From positions 26,211,489 through 26,275,488 of the forward strand of contig NC_026655.2 in the NCBI RefSeq assembly GCF_000004075.3: 64,000 nucleotides of DNA. Direction: 5' to 3'. The stretch comes from Cucumis sativus (taxonomy: Eukaryota > Streptophyta > Magnoliopsida > Cucurbitales > Cucurbitaceae). The notes under the pieces are model-generated. The model did not search any database. It was not told the origin of the DNA and saw only the letters and a program-made list of their open reading frames with translations. Shown piece by piece: positions 1-11,144 of the stretch. How positions within the stretch are numbered: position 1 is the stretch's first letter; every line of letters begins with the position of its first letter. The translations under genes were made by a program, and so were the position numbers.

Positions 1-725
1 CAAAATAAAAAGGGAAAAACACCTGAAACCTTTTCATTTTGTAAGTATAATTTGTATGAAATTTGATTAAAGTTATTATGAAAAAACTACTTAAAATATT
101 TTCAAATATAGCAAAAACAAAATTGTAAATAGTATATAATAATAATCTATTATACGTATATCAACATTACATTTGATGTTTTACTGTAATAGAAATATTT
201 TAGTTTTGGTTGGCTATATTTGAAAAGAAAAGAATTTAAAAAATGAAAGTTAAATATTTTCAATTTTTTTAATTTGTAATTACAGTTTTTTATACTTTAA
301 TTTTAAAAAGAAATTTAAATACTTCTTTAATACTTTATTTTTATTTCTATAGTAAAAAATATTTTTTTAATGTAATTTAATAGTTCTCTATTATTTTATA
401 TTCAAATTAAAAATAAACAAAAATATTTACAAATTATACAAACTTTTCATATTCTATCACTATTGTTTGTCATTCATTATAACATAATATGAAATTTTGC
501 TATATTTTGTAAATATTTTCAACAGTTTTATTTTCAAAAGCATTCAACAACGATACTTAAAAAAAAAAAAAAAAAAAAAAAACAAAGTTAGATAATGAGT
601 ATTGAGTAGCTAATTGTGGGTTTCTCTGTAGCTTCATAATAGGTGAAATATCAGTGTAACCAACTTCATCTATCGCAACAAGAAGTTCAAACAGTGAATG
701 GTGTATAATAGTCACTCCATTCAAC
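1..725. other. AT-rich intergenic DNA with a short inverted repeat and an A tract
   Basis: No gene seen. A perfect 14-bp inverted repeat (99-112 and 213-226, core ctatatttg) marks a small AT-rich repeat, and similar gctatattt sequence recurs near 500. A run of 24 A lies at 559-582. Confidence 0.5.
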
Positions 726-991
726 TCAACTTGTGCCCAAACGCAGTCGAGACAATTCTTCGAATACTACTGTTTGAAGGGAGAAATGACATCAAAGTGT
801 AGGGTCATCCATTCAGAAAGGAGGCATTATTTTGTATACAATTACTCACCTGCTCCTTTATGTAAACATGCAAAGCCTGATTCGATGGTCCGTCCGATAT
901 GCACTTGTTTAAAGCTTCCACCGCCCACCTTATGAATTATGGACACCTTCACGTGTCCATAACAAATCCAGGCTACTGCTTTTGGAGGATT
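726..991 (-). pseudogene. possible two-exon gene fragment, unrecognised
   Basis: On the minus strand a stretch bounded by good splice sites (acceptor ttattccag before 991, donor gtgagt after 850) is open for 47 codons and one base. It reads NPPKAVAWICYGHVKVSI at its start. If spliced to an acceptor ending at 770, the frame continues and stops at 726-728. Base composition is richer in GC than its surroundings. I do not recognise the family and see no convincing upstream exon before the repeat block at 1.1-1.7 kb. It may be the end of a real gene, a decayed copy, or chance. Confidence 0.25.
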
Positions 992-1117
992 CTGGAATAA
1001 ATAAATAAAATTATATTATATAGTAGCAACAAGCAAGGAAGTAGACACGAAAATGGTTCAAATTCGACTGTGGATTAAAAAAATGATCCAATTATAAGTT
1101 TGGTTTTAAAAAGGTTG

Positions 1118-1395
1118 TTTGGTGGAGTATTATAGTCGATGGGTTATATGTTATAATAGTCTATATTTTGAGTACTCGTTGTATTAGTCTTGGTTATAGA
1201 TGAGGGGGAGATGATGACTACAAAAGGATAAAACACGGTAAACAATAACGGTTTTCAAATATATAGGTTGTACAAGAACTTTTCTAGTTGTCAAGTGTGA
1301 GTTATAATAATCGGTAACTTCAACTATTATAACGGGATATTAAAAATTGGGTGGGTCATAATAGCTCACCATACCCAATGCAAGTTAGGGGTTTA
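1118..1395. mobile_element. MITE-like element with imperfect terminal inverted repeats
   Basis: The left end (ggtggagtattatagtcgat) is matched in reverse complement by the right end (ggtgagctattatgaccca), each followed inward by a second ttataatag block. No coding capacity. Target-site duplications were not resolved. Confidence 0.4.
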
Positions 1396-1407
1396 ACCTT
1401 CCTCTTA

Positions 1408-1660
1408 AGAGCTGTTTGAGGCAAGACTGTGTAATAAGACCATAATAACTCTCTTGCTACAATAAATACTACTTAAGAATATTCAACTATTTCAGAATGA
1501 CATAATAACGTTATTTCAAAACTCTCATTTACTATTTGATAATCGTTATTTTTTTATTTTTTGTTATAGTGTTTACGACTCAAATTAAAATAATTTACAC
1601 TCCAAATACAAATTATTATAACCTAACTATAATAACTCACTACTTGGCCCAAATGTCCGC
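1408..1660. mobile_element. second MITE-like element, related to its neighbour
   Basis: The left end (gctgtttgaggcaagactg) resembles the reverse complement of the right end (catttgggccaagtagtgag), and both lead into ataata-rich subterminal sequence. It lies next to the element ending at 1395 and shares its style of ends. It may be a tandem copy or the second half of one larger element. Confidence 0.35.
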
Positions 1661-2730
1661 TTAGAGTACCGTCCATACGGTTTCAAAAGTTAAGATTTAA
1701 TCTCTATGGTTTAATAAAACTTCATAAATAGTCTATATGGTTCGATAAACACTAGGTGGGAACTAAATTTTAATTATAAACCACCACATGAACTAAATTC
1801 TAACCTAGCCAAACTAGAGGAACCGAATTGCAAACCCAAAAGAAATAAAATTAAACCATAGTTCATACGGCCTAAATACCACGTGGACTTCTTTCTCCAA
1901 ACCATTGGACCAAATTTACAATTTAACAAAAAAAAGAAAATGATTTTAATTATATTCGGTGTTAAAACCAATGTTAGTGAGATTTAGGATGTGCACCCTA
2001 GTGGTTCGGTTAGTGAGAGACATCCCCACGAGAAAGTGGGCTATAGAATATATATATATATATAACGTATGAGATATTACCTCTTTCCATTGGCCATCCA
2101 TATATATTATTTTATATTTCTGATAAAAAAGAGATGTTCTTCCTCAAATCTTCTTCGTGCGTGATAGCTCAGTCTTTCATGTCCTTTTCTTCTTTGTCCA
2201 TCTTCCTCCATGCACTTCCATCAACAGAGCAGCTACCCGGATTTTCTGCATCACTTTGATGATCCCTATCATAAGAAACACATCAACAATAATAATGGAT
2301 GCATAATGAAAAACGTTCTAAATAAGATAACCAGCTATTGGATTTCCCATTAAACCACGTTATATTCAGTTGGTTGTTCGATTTCTTGAGCTGTGTCTTG
2401 TAGTAGTTTATATATCTGCCTATGTAAGGATATTGGAATAACAGTCATTTTTCACATGTGATGTATTGTTGATGTGTTGAGCAAAGCTATATGGGTTCTT
2501 AAAATGATGAGGTGATGTAGAGACAGGGAGAAGTAGCTAAATGTTTTTTTCATTTTGATCAAAGTTGATGGAAAAGAAGAGAGGTTGAATACTTCTATGA
2601 AGGAAAAAGACATTGTAATAAGGGAGGCAAAGATGTGACAAACCCAAGAGAGAGAGAAAAAGAGAGTCAGCGTTTTGGAACTTGAAACAGTGGCAGCTAG
2701 TAGTTTGGTTGTGGAATTTCTCACATTTCT
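1661..2730. other. intergenic DNA upstream of the LAZY-like gene
   Basis: No gene found. It holds a TA microsatellite near 2050-2063 and a purine-rich gagaga stretch at 2648-2664. The part next to the TATA box at 2737 is presumably the promoter of the gene starting at 2939. Confidence 0.5.
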
Positions 2731-2736
2731 CTTCAC

Positions 2737-2744
2737 TATATAAA
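2737..2744 (+). promoter_or_regulatory. TATA box of LAZY-like gene
   Basis: TATATAAA lies about 200 bases upstream of the start codon at 2939. A start of transcription about 30 bases downstream would give a leader of about 170 nt containing a short upstream ORF (2773-2805). Confidence 0.5.
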
Positions 2745-2938
2745 GTGTTTTGCACTCATCTTGCCTTGGTGTATGCAATCCTTGTGCCTGTTGTGGGATC
2801 CATAGCCCAAAATTATAGCTATATCTTTCTGGACCTGGTTCTATCTGGCCTTATCAACAAGAATTCAAACTCTAACTAGAGGCCACAGAGAGGACGAAGA
2901 ATAGGGTACATCCCTGTTGCCAATCCGTCTTTTGACAA

Positions 2939-4194
2939 ATGAGGGTAAGCTAATGCAAGAGTGTTTTATCTAGACTTTGTCTTGTAATCTTCGTGATTGG
3001 TTATAACTCGTTTTTGTGTGCAGATATTGAATTGGATGCAAGGGAAGAAGCCTAGTGGCAGAAAGGGGAGCAAAAGAACAACATCAAATTCAATCAACGG
3101 TGAGCAAAGACTCTATTATTCAGTTTCGTTTCAAATGGTATGATGATCTTTTAGATGATTTGAGTGCAAGTAACTTAAAAGTTCTTTCTCAAACAGACGA
3201 GATAGTGCACAAAACTCGACCAGAAGAATTCAGCAACTGGTCTCATGTATTGCTGGCGATTGGAACGTTTGGAGACGAGAATCTGAATGAAGCACGGCCA
3301 AAAAGGTCACAAGAGAATTCATCATCTTCCCTGCAACAACACCTTAAAGATCTTACACCTGAAGAACTAAATATACTTCAAAAAGAGTTCAATCTGTTAT
3401 TGGCTGAACACCTTAAGCAATCGGGCCCGACCTTGGAATTTGAAGTCAGCAAGCATTGTCCATCAAATATATTTCTTAACAGACAATTAACCTTTGGATC
3501 TGAAACAACAAAGAAAGAACTATGTTATGAAGAGCTGATTAAGAAGAGCAATATTTTCCAGCATGTCATACTCAGTAAAGGCAAAGATGTAGGTGTGGAC
3601 GCTAATGACACCGCAATTATTGGCAAAAGAACTTTATCCCTCCTTCTCAAGAAGATTTTTGTCTGTGGAGGAGGTACCGCACCACCTGCTGTGGTTACTC
3701 CTCCTCTGAGACCAGCTCTGGAGTCGAAAATGGAGAAGGTAGAATCAAGAACACACATCAATACTCAAATTGTCGATCTTAACTTTCGTAATCTAATATT
3801 GACAAGTATTTCTGAATGTAAACAGATATTGAGGACAATACTCCAAAAGAAGATATACCCCCGAAGCTCTAATGTCAGAACATCATCAAAGAAAAAGTAC
3901 CTGAGGAAGAAAAACAAGCAAAGAGATGAAAATGAAGACGAAAAGAACGACAAGACGAGTGATGGAAGTAAATGGGTTCAGACTGATTCTGAATGTCAGT
4001 ATTAACAACATAATCAGTACCTATAAACCAACTTTCAAGTTCCATCAAACATGCACGTTTCTTGCCATCATATACACTAAATTCTATTATGTTTTTCCCA
4101 TAATACACAAAACTCTTTTAGCTGCTTTACTTTTATAGACTAACCTGATTGTTTGTTTCCATTTTCTTGTGCAGATATCGTTTTAGAAATCTGA
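2939..4194 (+). CDS. LAZY/DRO1 (IGT) family gravitropism protein
   Basis: Four coding exons: 2939-2944, 3024-3099, 3197-3994 and 4175-4194, giving 299 aa. The first holds only Met-Arg. An in-frame stop at 2933-2935 forces this start. After splicing the N-terminus reads MRILNWMQGKKPSGRKG, the usual LAZY opening. The IGT motif follows (WSHVLLAIGTFG), then LTPEELNILQKEF in the middle, a basic stretch (LQKKIYPRSS) and the last exon supplies the EAR-like C-terminus TDSEYIVLEI. All five regions of the family are visible. LAZY, DRO1 and NGR proteins act after gravity sensing to set auxin flow, and so the angle of shoots and roots. Sequence looks closest to the DRO1/LAZY4 type, judged from memory. 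The nearly identical structure of family members, with a tiny first and last coding exon, supports the model; simple ORF finding would give wrong ends on both sides. Confidence 0.92.
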
Positions 4195-5011
4195 GAAGCT
4201 ACCTGCCATGTGTGACGCTGCCATAGAAAAGATCACAGTTCACAAGACATTATTTTCTCGCTTGGTTTCTTGATTGTTTATTTGGATATTTAGCTATTGT
4301 ACTTATCTAACAGTTTGGAATAATTGAAACTGAGCTCAATTTTATCTTTTGAGAGACTCCTACAATATCCTTTGGAAATACAATTTAACAACTGGGGATG
4401 TTACTCACAATTCAGTGTCTATTATATAACATCAAACAGAAAAGCAAAAGGACTCTGCCGTGATGAATAATTCTTTCGTAATCTTTCCTTCCTATAAGTA
4501 AAAGATGTTGAAATCACAATTTGCTTATCACATGTCTTTCACCAGAAATTCTCAAAATTATTGTTCTGACAATATTCTAGAATGGAAGAAAATAAATTAG
4601 GGATATGTCTAAATCATAGAATGAAATCAAGAACTTTACAGATGGCCCACATTCTTTACACTTAAACTCATGGAGAGAGAGAGAGAGAGAGGCAGAGGTA
4701 AGGTCTCTCTCACTGATTTTTTCCTTTTGTGATGGGTACATTTCTCTTTTCATGTGAGGGGCAGCATCCACAGAACCTGAAAACATATTGGATTTACAAG
4801 ATTCGTCGTAAAAGAGAGCCTTATTCATTATCATTATCTTCGGTAAGCCATAAGAGGTTCCACTAGAGCACAATCCACTGACTAAAAGCTTTAACTACAC
4901 CGTGATTTGAAAATGAACAGAGATCAAAATCACATCATACAATCCAGATCTCCTCATAATCAGAATCTCAGCTATGATTTCCAGAAAAAGGGTCAGTCTT
5001 CTTCAGTTGAA
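4195..5011. other. spacer between LAZY-like and cupin genes (3' UTRs)
   Basis: The two genes converge here. It should hold both 3' UTRs. A (GA)9 microsatellite sits at 4673-4691. Short ORFs on the minus strand show no family features. Confidence 0.5.
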
Positions 5012-6604
5012 TCAGGCATCTGGTGTCAGCAACGAGACGAATGCTTCACTATCGGGAAAACGTGAAACAAGATCAGAGCGTTTTGCCAACTCAAAGTCCT
5101 CAAACTGGAAAGCAGGTGCACAGCTGCAGCCCACAAGCGAGTAGTGATTCTCAGAGTCCCTTGGAGCAGCTTTGGTCAGAGTTCCATCAGCAGAAATATT
5201 GAAATCTTTGGTTGGAAAAGCACCAAACCAAACATTAGGAGGCACTGTATACTGAGGTAGTTGATTATCTCCAATGAGATCAGACCCAAGACAAGTCAAT
5301 TTGACTCGACCGTCCTTTTCATTCAACTCTAATACCTATAATTAAGAGGAAATAAATACAGAATTAGGATCATCATAGAGGTGAGATAAGGATAAAGAAG
5401 ACAGCATACATGAGTTGAATAGGGAAAAACCAGCATTCATTGCAAATTTTACCCCCTGATTATAAGAAAACTAGGCATTAAACAAAGAAGTAACCTGATT
5501 TTGATTATCATGAGGATACACATTAATGCAACTATTCTTGAACTATGTCCCGTACCTTAGTTCCAGCATTGCCTTGTTTAAAACAAATATACTATTAAAT
5601 ATACTTTCCATAATCAGCTTAAGATTTTAGGTCAATTCAGAATCTAACATGTATCAGATCAAGTGATCTAGGAGGTACTATGCTCAAACCACCCCTACAA
5701 TGTTATTTCCACCTCCAAGCTTAGGTTTTTAAATCAATCATATTGACTTCCTAAGTAATTTAGAACGTCTACAACGTTGGACAACGAAAAGAAATCAACT
5801 TTGAAAATTTTAGATTGGTTAAAGAACATTGTTTGAAGAATCAATTCAAAACATATTCTCCAAAAAAAAATTAGTCTAAGTATCACTTTAGAGAAATTTG
5901 GAAAAATGAAGTCTAGCAGAACCAAACAAACTTGTAAATAAAATCACTTTTAAGAAAATAAAAAGTAATTACAAAGTAGATCGAACTCATCTTTTGAAGT
6001 CTAGCATAGCATACAAATCTCTCGAGAAGTGTGGACATGATAAAAGAAAATCATATCTAATCTAAAAACCAGATCAGAAGCACAAAATCTTTTGATTATG
6101 TAAACAAAAAAGGAAATATAATCAGGAGAACAACAAAATATTCGATCAGAAACATAGACAAACTAATAGTACATCACTTGAACCACTTCATGTTATCTCA
6201 ATTATTAGAAATCTACCGTAAGTGGTTCTCCCAAGTAAAAATGCCAAGTCTCAGCACATGGTATACGATGAAGAGAAGAAACACATCCAGACGGCATCAA
6301 AAAGTATATACACGTACTGACCTCTCGATCAACCTTGTCTGCACCGGAATAAAGTTGAAATCAACGAAAAAGGTGGATCAAACATGGAAAAGGAAAAATT
6401 CAAAAGACGACAAATTGAAGAGTTCACGAATTGAAGAAAAGTGAGAGATTATAGAGAAATGAAATGGAAATCGGGCTTACACTCGGGTGGGAGGTGAGAT
6501 TTGGAGAGATGCACGGAGTAGTCCCTGAAGGTTTCAGAGTAAAAACCGCCTTCGGGATGTGGCTTCAGATTCAATTTCCCTACAATTTCTGATGCTGTAG
6601 CCAT
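5012..6604 (-). CDS. cupin_5 / DUF985 RmlC-like cupin protein
   Basis: Three coding exons on the minus strand: 6604-6481, 6338-6217 and 5335-5012, giving 189 aa. Phases join cleanly: PPE-Y-KVDREVST across intron 1 and GEPLT-VLELNEKDG across intron 2. The N-terminus LNLKPHPEGGFYSETF, the middle LHRIPCAETWHFYLGEP, the VPPNVWFGAFP loop and YSLVGCSCAPAFQFEDFELA are hallmarks of the DUF985 cupins, a single-domain beta-barrel family found in bacteria, fungi and plants. The histidine, glutamate and tryptophan of HRIPCAETWHFY lie where cupins bind metal. No signal peptide is seen, so it is probably cytosolic. The biochemical function of plant members is poorly known. Intron 2 is long (5336-6216) and holds nothing recognised. 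Confidence 0.9.
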
Positions 6605-7995
6605 TGTTTTTTGCTTCTTTTGTTCTTCACCAAACCTCCTTCAACCTAAAGCAATCACTCATTACTGATAATTTCATATTAATATAACAAAATATTTTGA
6701 TAGACAACATAGACTGTTTCTTTTGTGAAGGACTCAAAAATTTTGTTGATTAATCAATGTGATATTTTGTTATATAAATCGACTTTAAATTTAAATTTGT
6801 TCTTAATGCGTGTGTTTGGTAAGTATATTTTGTTATATTTGAAAATAAACTCCTTTATATAAATATATATATTTTATGTATATTTTACTATATTTAAAAA
6901 TAAACTTCATTGTATAAATATATATTTTATAAGTATATTTTGATCTTTGAAATAAATTACATTTTTAGTTTGAATGTTTGACTTAAATAGTATGATTGAC
7001 AGCAGCATCAAGTTTCCACTTTCCAAAACTATGATGTCCTTTTAAAATTCATTAAACTAGGTTTTATTTTTCGATTAACCTTGAGCGAAATCAATCATCA
7101 ATAAGTAGTTTTCGGTTGGTTGTTGAGTCTTAGTCAGATAAAGAATGAAATTCTATATATTTATTCTTTCTCAATGAAATCTGGAGCAAATTATTATCAA
7201 GAATTTCTGCGACAAACGACACACTGCAGATTTCTAAGGAGCTAAACATCAAAATGTTCATCCATGGACAAGCTATAATTGCCGTAGCTCGTCGTCCAAC
7301 ATCAATGGAGAGATCCAAAAAGGAAACGTGGAGGGAGGGGCTAATCACAACACTACTAATCATCGACAGCGTATTGTTGAACGAAACACATTGTCATAGA
7401 GTAATGGTCTCTGCAACCAAACAGAACGGGTGAGACTCGAAAGAATTTTTGCCCTAAATGTGAATCTACTTGAAGCTCTAATATGAGCTCATGTCATCAA
7501 GATAAGTTAGAAGGTTCGACATAGATTATAAACGATATCTTAGACATCATTTATAAATAGTTCACGAAAAGATAGATAAAAGAAGAATGAAAGGAAAGAG
7601 AGATGAAAAAAGAGGTGGATTTCTCTTTCTTTCTTTTTTCTCTTTTGAGAGCACACACACGTATATATATTTGATTTAATGGAAACTGGCAATACTGATC
7701 AATACCAAAACACTCCCTCCTAATTGTTAACATCTTTGGAGGGAAAGGCATTGAGAGTTTAAGAAACTGAAGCTAACTCATTTTAACACCGAAGTTAATA
7801 TGTGAAAACAGCTAAGTGAAACCAGAATTCTTATGCTTTAAACAAAGAATACCATAACTCGAACTCTAAGTTCAAATTCATCTCTCTAAGATATGCATAA
7901 TGAGATGAATGGGGGAAGTGGGCAAGACTGAGAAAAAACACAAAAACAAGCGCAACTCTTCACTCTAGAAACTTAAAAAAGTTGTTCTCAAATAT
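6605..7995. other. intergenic spacer, cupin gene 5' side to COQ9 3' side
   Basis: No gene supported. Short direct repeats of the form aatatatattttatg / tatattttact occur at 6830-6940. The part near 7996 probably includes the COQ9 3' UTR. Confidence 0.5.
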
Positions 7996-10900
7996 CTATC
8001 TCTGGAAAAGTTTTCCAACAAATCCTTGAAAGGAGTTCCCCATCCCAGCACCTACAGCTTCTGCCAGATACTTTGCCTGCATAACCTCAATCAAAACAAC
8101 TTGCACTTCAGAGAAATTTCCTCATTGGAACATGTTACAAAATTTGAACCGAAAAGTGCACAATTGATACCTCTTGAACGGTTTTCTTTATATCAAAAGC
8201 ATCTTTCAGACGATTGTCCAAGAAAGTCCATGTATCTTGAAAATCTATAGGGAAGGAGAAAAATGGCAGGTTTTCAATCATATCAGAGAGATGTTTGCGA
8301 GTCATGTCTAGCAATGATCAATGATATTAAATGAATAGAGCAAAAGGAAAAGAGGTTTAAAGAATTTCTAGTATTTAGTTACAAGGAGTAGAAAGTCAGA
8401 TATCCGATATTTTTGCCCGGCTGACTCAATCCCAGCACCGTTCATGCAAAATGACCTAGTACTAGAAAACTAATGAAAGTAACATTTTGCTTACATGATA
8501 GAGCTCTCCATCACAAAACCTGAATGCATTAATGCATTGGGGATGTTTTGTTCATCGCGAAATGGTTGGAGCACTAACGCAATTTTTATTTTTAATCATT
8601 GATTGGCCAATTGTTGTTTTTAAAAAAGTCTTGACTGAAATGAATATCACTTCAGCGGTCCGATTATTTCGCAATAGGAGAGATGTCTCTTATTTGATAG
8701 TGCTCGTAACATCAACAAAAGGTTAGTTTTCATTCATTTTTCAGGATTGGGTCTTCAAGAATTAACACCATGAGAAGTCAATCATGCATATAAAAACCTC
8801 TAACAATCCATCCAACAAGGAAAAGGATGCATACGGGAAAAGGATTTAGAGTTCAAGCAAATTCAAAATCAAAGTCAAGGAACTTGAGAAAATGCACCTG
8901 GAGAACTATCAGTGAGCATGTATATCTCAGTTGCTGAGTATATTCCTCCCAAAATAGTGCGCTTGACGTACCAATCAATGTCAGACGTGTCACCGCCAGC
9001 AGCATGCCATATCTCATCAACAAGCATTGCCCGTTGTTTAAAGCTAGTTGCTAGATTTGCTGGATGTGCCTGTAGGACCAACTCATAACTACTACTACTT
9101 TTTAAGATCCTGATCAGGTATTCCATGTTAAATATGTTATAGGGTATGCAGTCCCAAGAACAATACCTGTATACTAAGAGCCTGAGCCCATTTTGATATA
9201 AAGGGAGTTTGCATTTCTAGGCGAGCCCTAACAAGCTTGTAAACACGTTCACGAAGTATCAAATTCTTAAGGCGGCCTTCGTCTGCCTCAATTAGATCGA
9301 TGAGCCGCTGTAAGCAATCATCCATGAAAAACTGAAATGGAAAGAGAATATAAATCCCCTGATCAATTAGGCAGACAGCAGACTAGTAGAAGAGAGAAGC
9401 CACTCTTAAAAGCACATAATCAAACAAATGAACATTAAATAGGAACTTAAAGCTAGTTTCCAAAATAGAACAGCATAAAAAGATATGTTAGCTTGCTAGC
9501 AGTAGAAAGTTAATGAGATTAGACCATCTGCTATAGTTGTTTTGTTTGTGGCATCTTGAAAAACTATTTAAATTTTTTTATCACGAATAAGATTTTTCAA
9601 GTGATCAGACTGAATAAACTTAGAACAATAGAAATGAACAAGAAGAAATTATAAATAACAATGTATATTCATTAACATTGGTGATTGTATATATCCATTG
9701 TTATATCAAGCATATTTCATGGCACCTTTTAGCTAAAGTATGTAAAAGATGAAAACCTATTGCCGTAACCACAAGCAACAACATAGCACAGGGAGCTTCT
9801 TCCAACATTAATCATAGCTCGAGTTTTTAGTGTGGTTGTCTCAAATTTGGTTGGGTTAAATGCCAAAGGACCCAAATTCTGGAAAACAATGAAAACTAAC
9901 ACTTTGCTTACATCACAAAGTACCATTGAACTTAACTTCTCCTTACTGCCCATTTGCAGTAGCGGGTTTGCACCTATCACGAATGGATGAGACCCCAAAC
10001 GTGATTTAAAAATGCATCACGATTTTTTATGAAAAAACACATTTTGCCCATTGTTAAGACTTCGCGATTTGATGACTTTCTCAAACGTGAAATAGCGTTC
10101 GGACCTCATCCATTCATGATAGATGAAATCCAGCAATCGCAAATGGACAATTTAATGGGTCAGTGATTTGTCATTTGTGTAATCAAAAGGTTTCTTTCCC
10201 TTGTTTTTAGAATCCATGTCATTTGACATTGGGGCAATCAAATTAATTTAGGTCATCCGTACAAAAATCTCCTAGAAGAACCCTGATAATTTGATAGATT
10301 TAATGAACTATGACTATAGAAAGGACACTGCAAATTTTGAACAAAGTAGGAGGCGAGGTCAAGAACTTCATGCTTATTAACCTCAGTGCCCTGTATGAAA
10401 GCAATACACGTGACTGATTCGAAAAATGGGGAAAGCAAATCAAGAAAACACGAGTGTACCTCGACTAGTTCAGCTTCCTTCCTGGCAAAGGATCCAACAA
10501 TGGAAGGTGACATCCCAATATCCCTTGCACCAGCAATCATAGCTGCCTCGGTCCAGCCTAGCTTCACCTGTAATATTACACAAATGCAAAATTCGACTTA
10601 AAATCACAATCTTGAAAAACCTAGAAATTGAATCAAACCAAGGAAACCTCAGTTCGTTCAATAAAGCCAGCTCTAAATGCCAGTCAGTACAAGATGAGAA
10701 ATGATAAAAATTCTGACAGAATCGAACAGGGGCATCCATTTGGCTGTGCAGAACTTCGAATTACATCTAAATAAGTCACGGGAAACTAAAATATACGAGA
10801 GTACAAACCACATGGGAAAGAGCAGCCTGGAGGACGCGAGCCTGCTCCTCTTGATACTCAACTCTCGGCCGCCGATTCTCATGGCTTCGGGTTTCTTCAC

Positions 10901-11144
10901 CGGAATTTGATGTGGACCAAGAAGAAGATGAAGAAGATGCAGAATCGGAAGAAGTAGGAGTTTCTTGACGAATATGGTATTGATTGGGGATTTGAGAATT
11001 AGGAAATTCTTGTGAATTGGTAGCTGTGGAGAAGGAGCAATGGTCAAGGAAAGTAGAAGGCGATGGGAACCTGAGACGGTGGTGAATGCGATTTCTGCCA
11101 GCGGTCAAGCCGCCAATCAGACGCTTCGCCGCCGTTCGATACAT
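7996..11144 (-). CDS. COQ9: ubiquinone biosynthesis protein COQ9, mitochondrial
   Basis: Six coding exons on the minus strand: 11144-10809, 10567-10460, 9331-9167, 9069-8898, 8244-8171 and 8076-7996, giving 311 aa, close to other plant COQ9 proteins. The first about 110 residues start MYRTAAKRLIGG and are rich in Arg and Ser, as expected for a mitochondrial targeting peptide plus a low-complexity linker (SSSSSSWS). The conserved fold follows: GWTEAAMIAGARDIGMSPSI and SFARKEAELVE, resembling a TetR-like helical start, then ISKWAQALSIQAHPANL, DEIWHAAGGDTSDIDWYVKR, GIYSATEIYMLTDSSP and DFQDTWTFLDNRL. COQ9 is a lipid-binding partner of COQ7 in the coenzyme Q complex of the inner mitochondrial membrane. 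Every junction preserves frame. Introns 2 and 4 each carry a copy of a related repeat (see 9881-10146 and 8464-8690). Confidence 0.93.
8464..8690. mobile_element. repeat copy in COQ9 intron 4
   Basis: The segment gaaaactaatgaaagtaac plus the following attttgcttacat closely matches 9881-9912 in intron 2. Farther in, gcgaaatggttgg near 8555 is weakly mirrored by ttatttcgcaat near 8668. No coding capacity. Confidence 0.35.
9881..10146. mobile_element. fold-back (MITE-like) element in COQ9 intron 2
   Basis: Arms at 9950-9995 and 10101-10146 are reverse complements at 36 of 46 positions without gaps, with cgaatggatgag / ctcatccattc at the inner ends. The flanking gaaaacaatgaaaactaac block recurs in intron 4 of the same gene. 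Confidence 0.5.

Noticed and set aside
559-582. A tract as the tail of a retroposed copy for the fragment at 726-991
   Set aside because: The fragment is on the minus strand, so its tail would appear as T on the plus strand; the orientation is wrong.
1050-1075. tRNA-like B-box (ggttcaaattcg)
   Set aside because: No A-box at the right distance and no cloverleaf could be drawn.
3525-3761. minus-strand ORF inside the LAZY-like gene
   Set aside because: It is the shadow of the plus-strand exon, which carries the family motifs; no domain of its own.
4577-4873. 98-codon minus-strand ORF downstream of the cupin gene
   Set aside because: It crosses a GA microsatellite, has no domain and lies where the cupin 3' UTR is expected.
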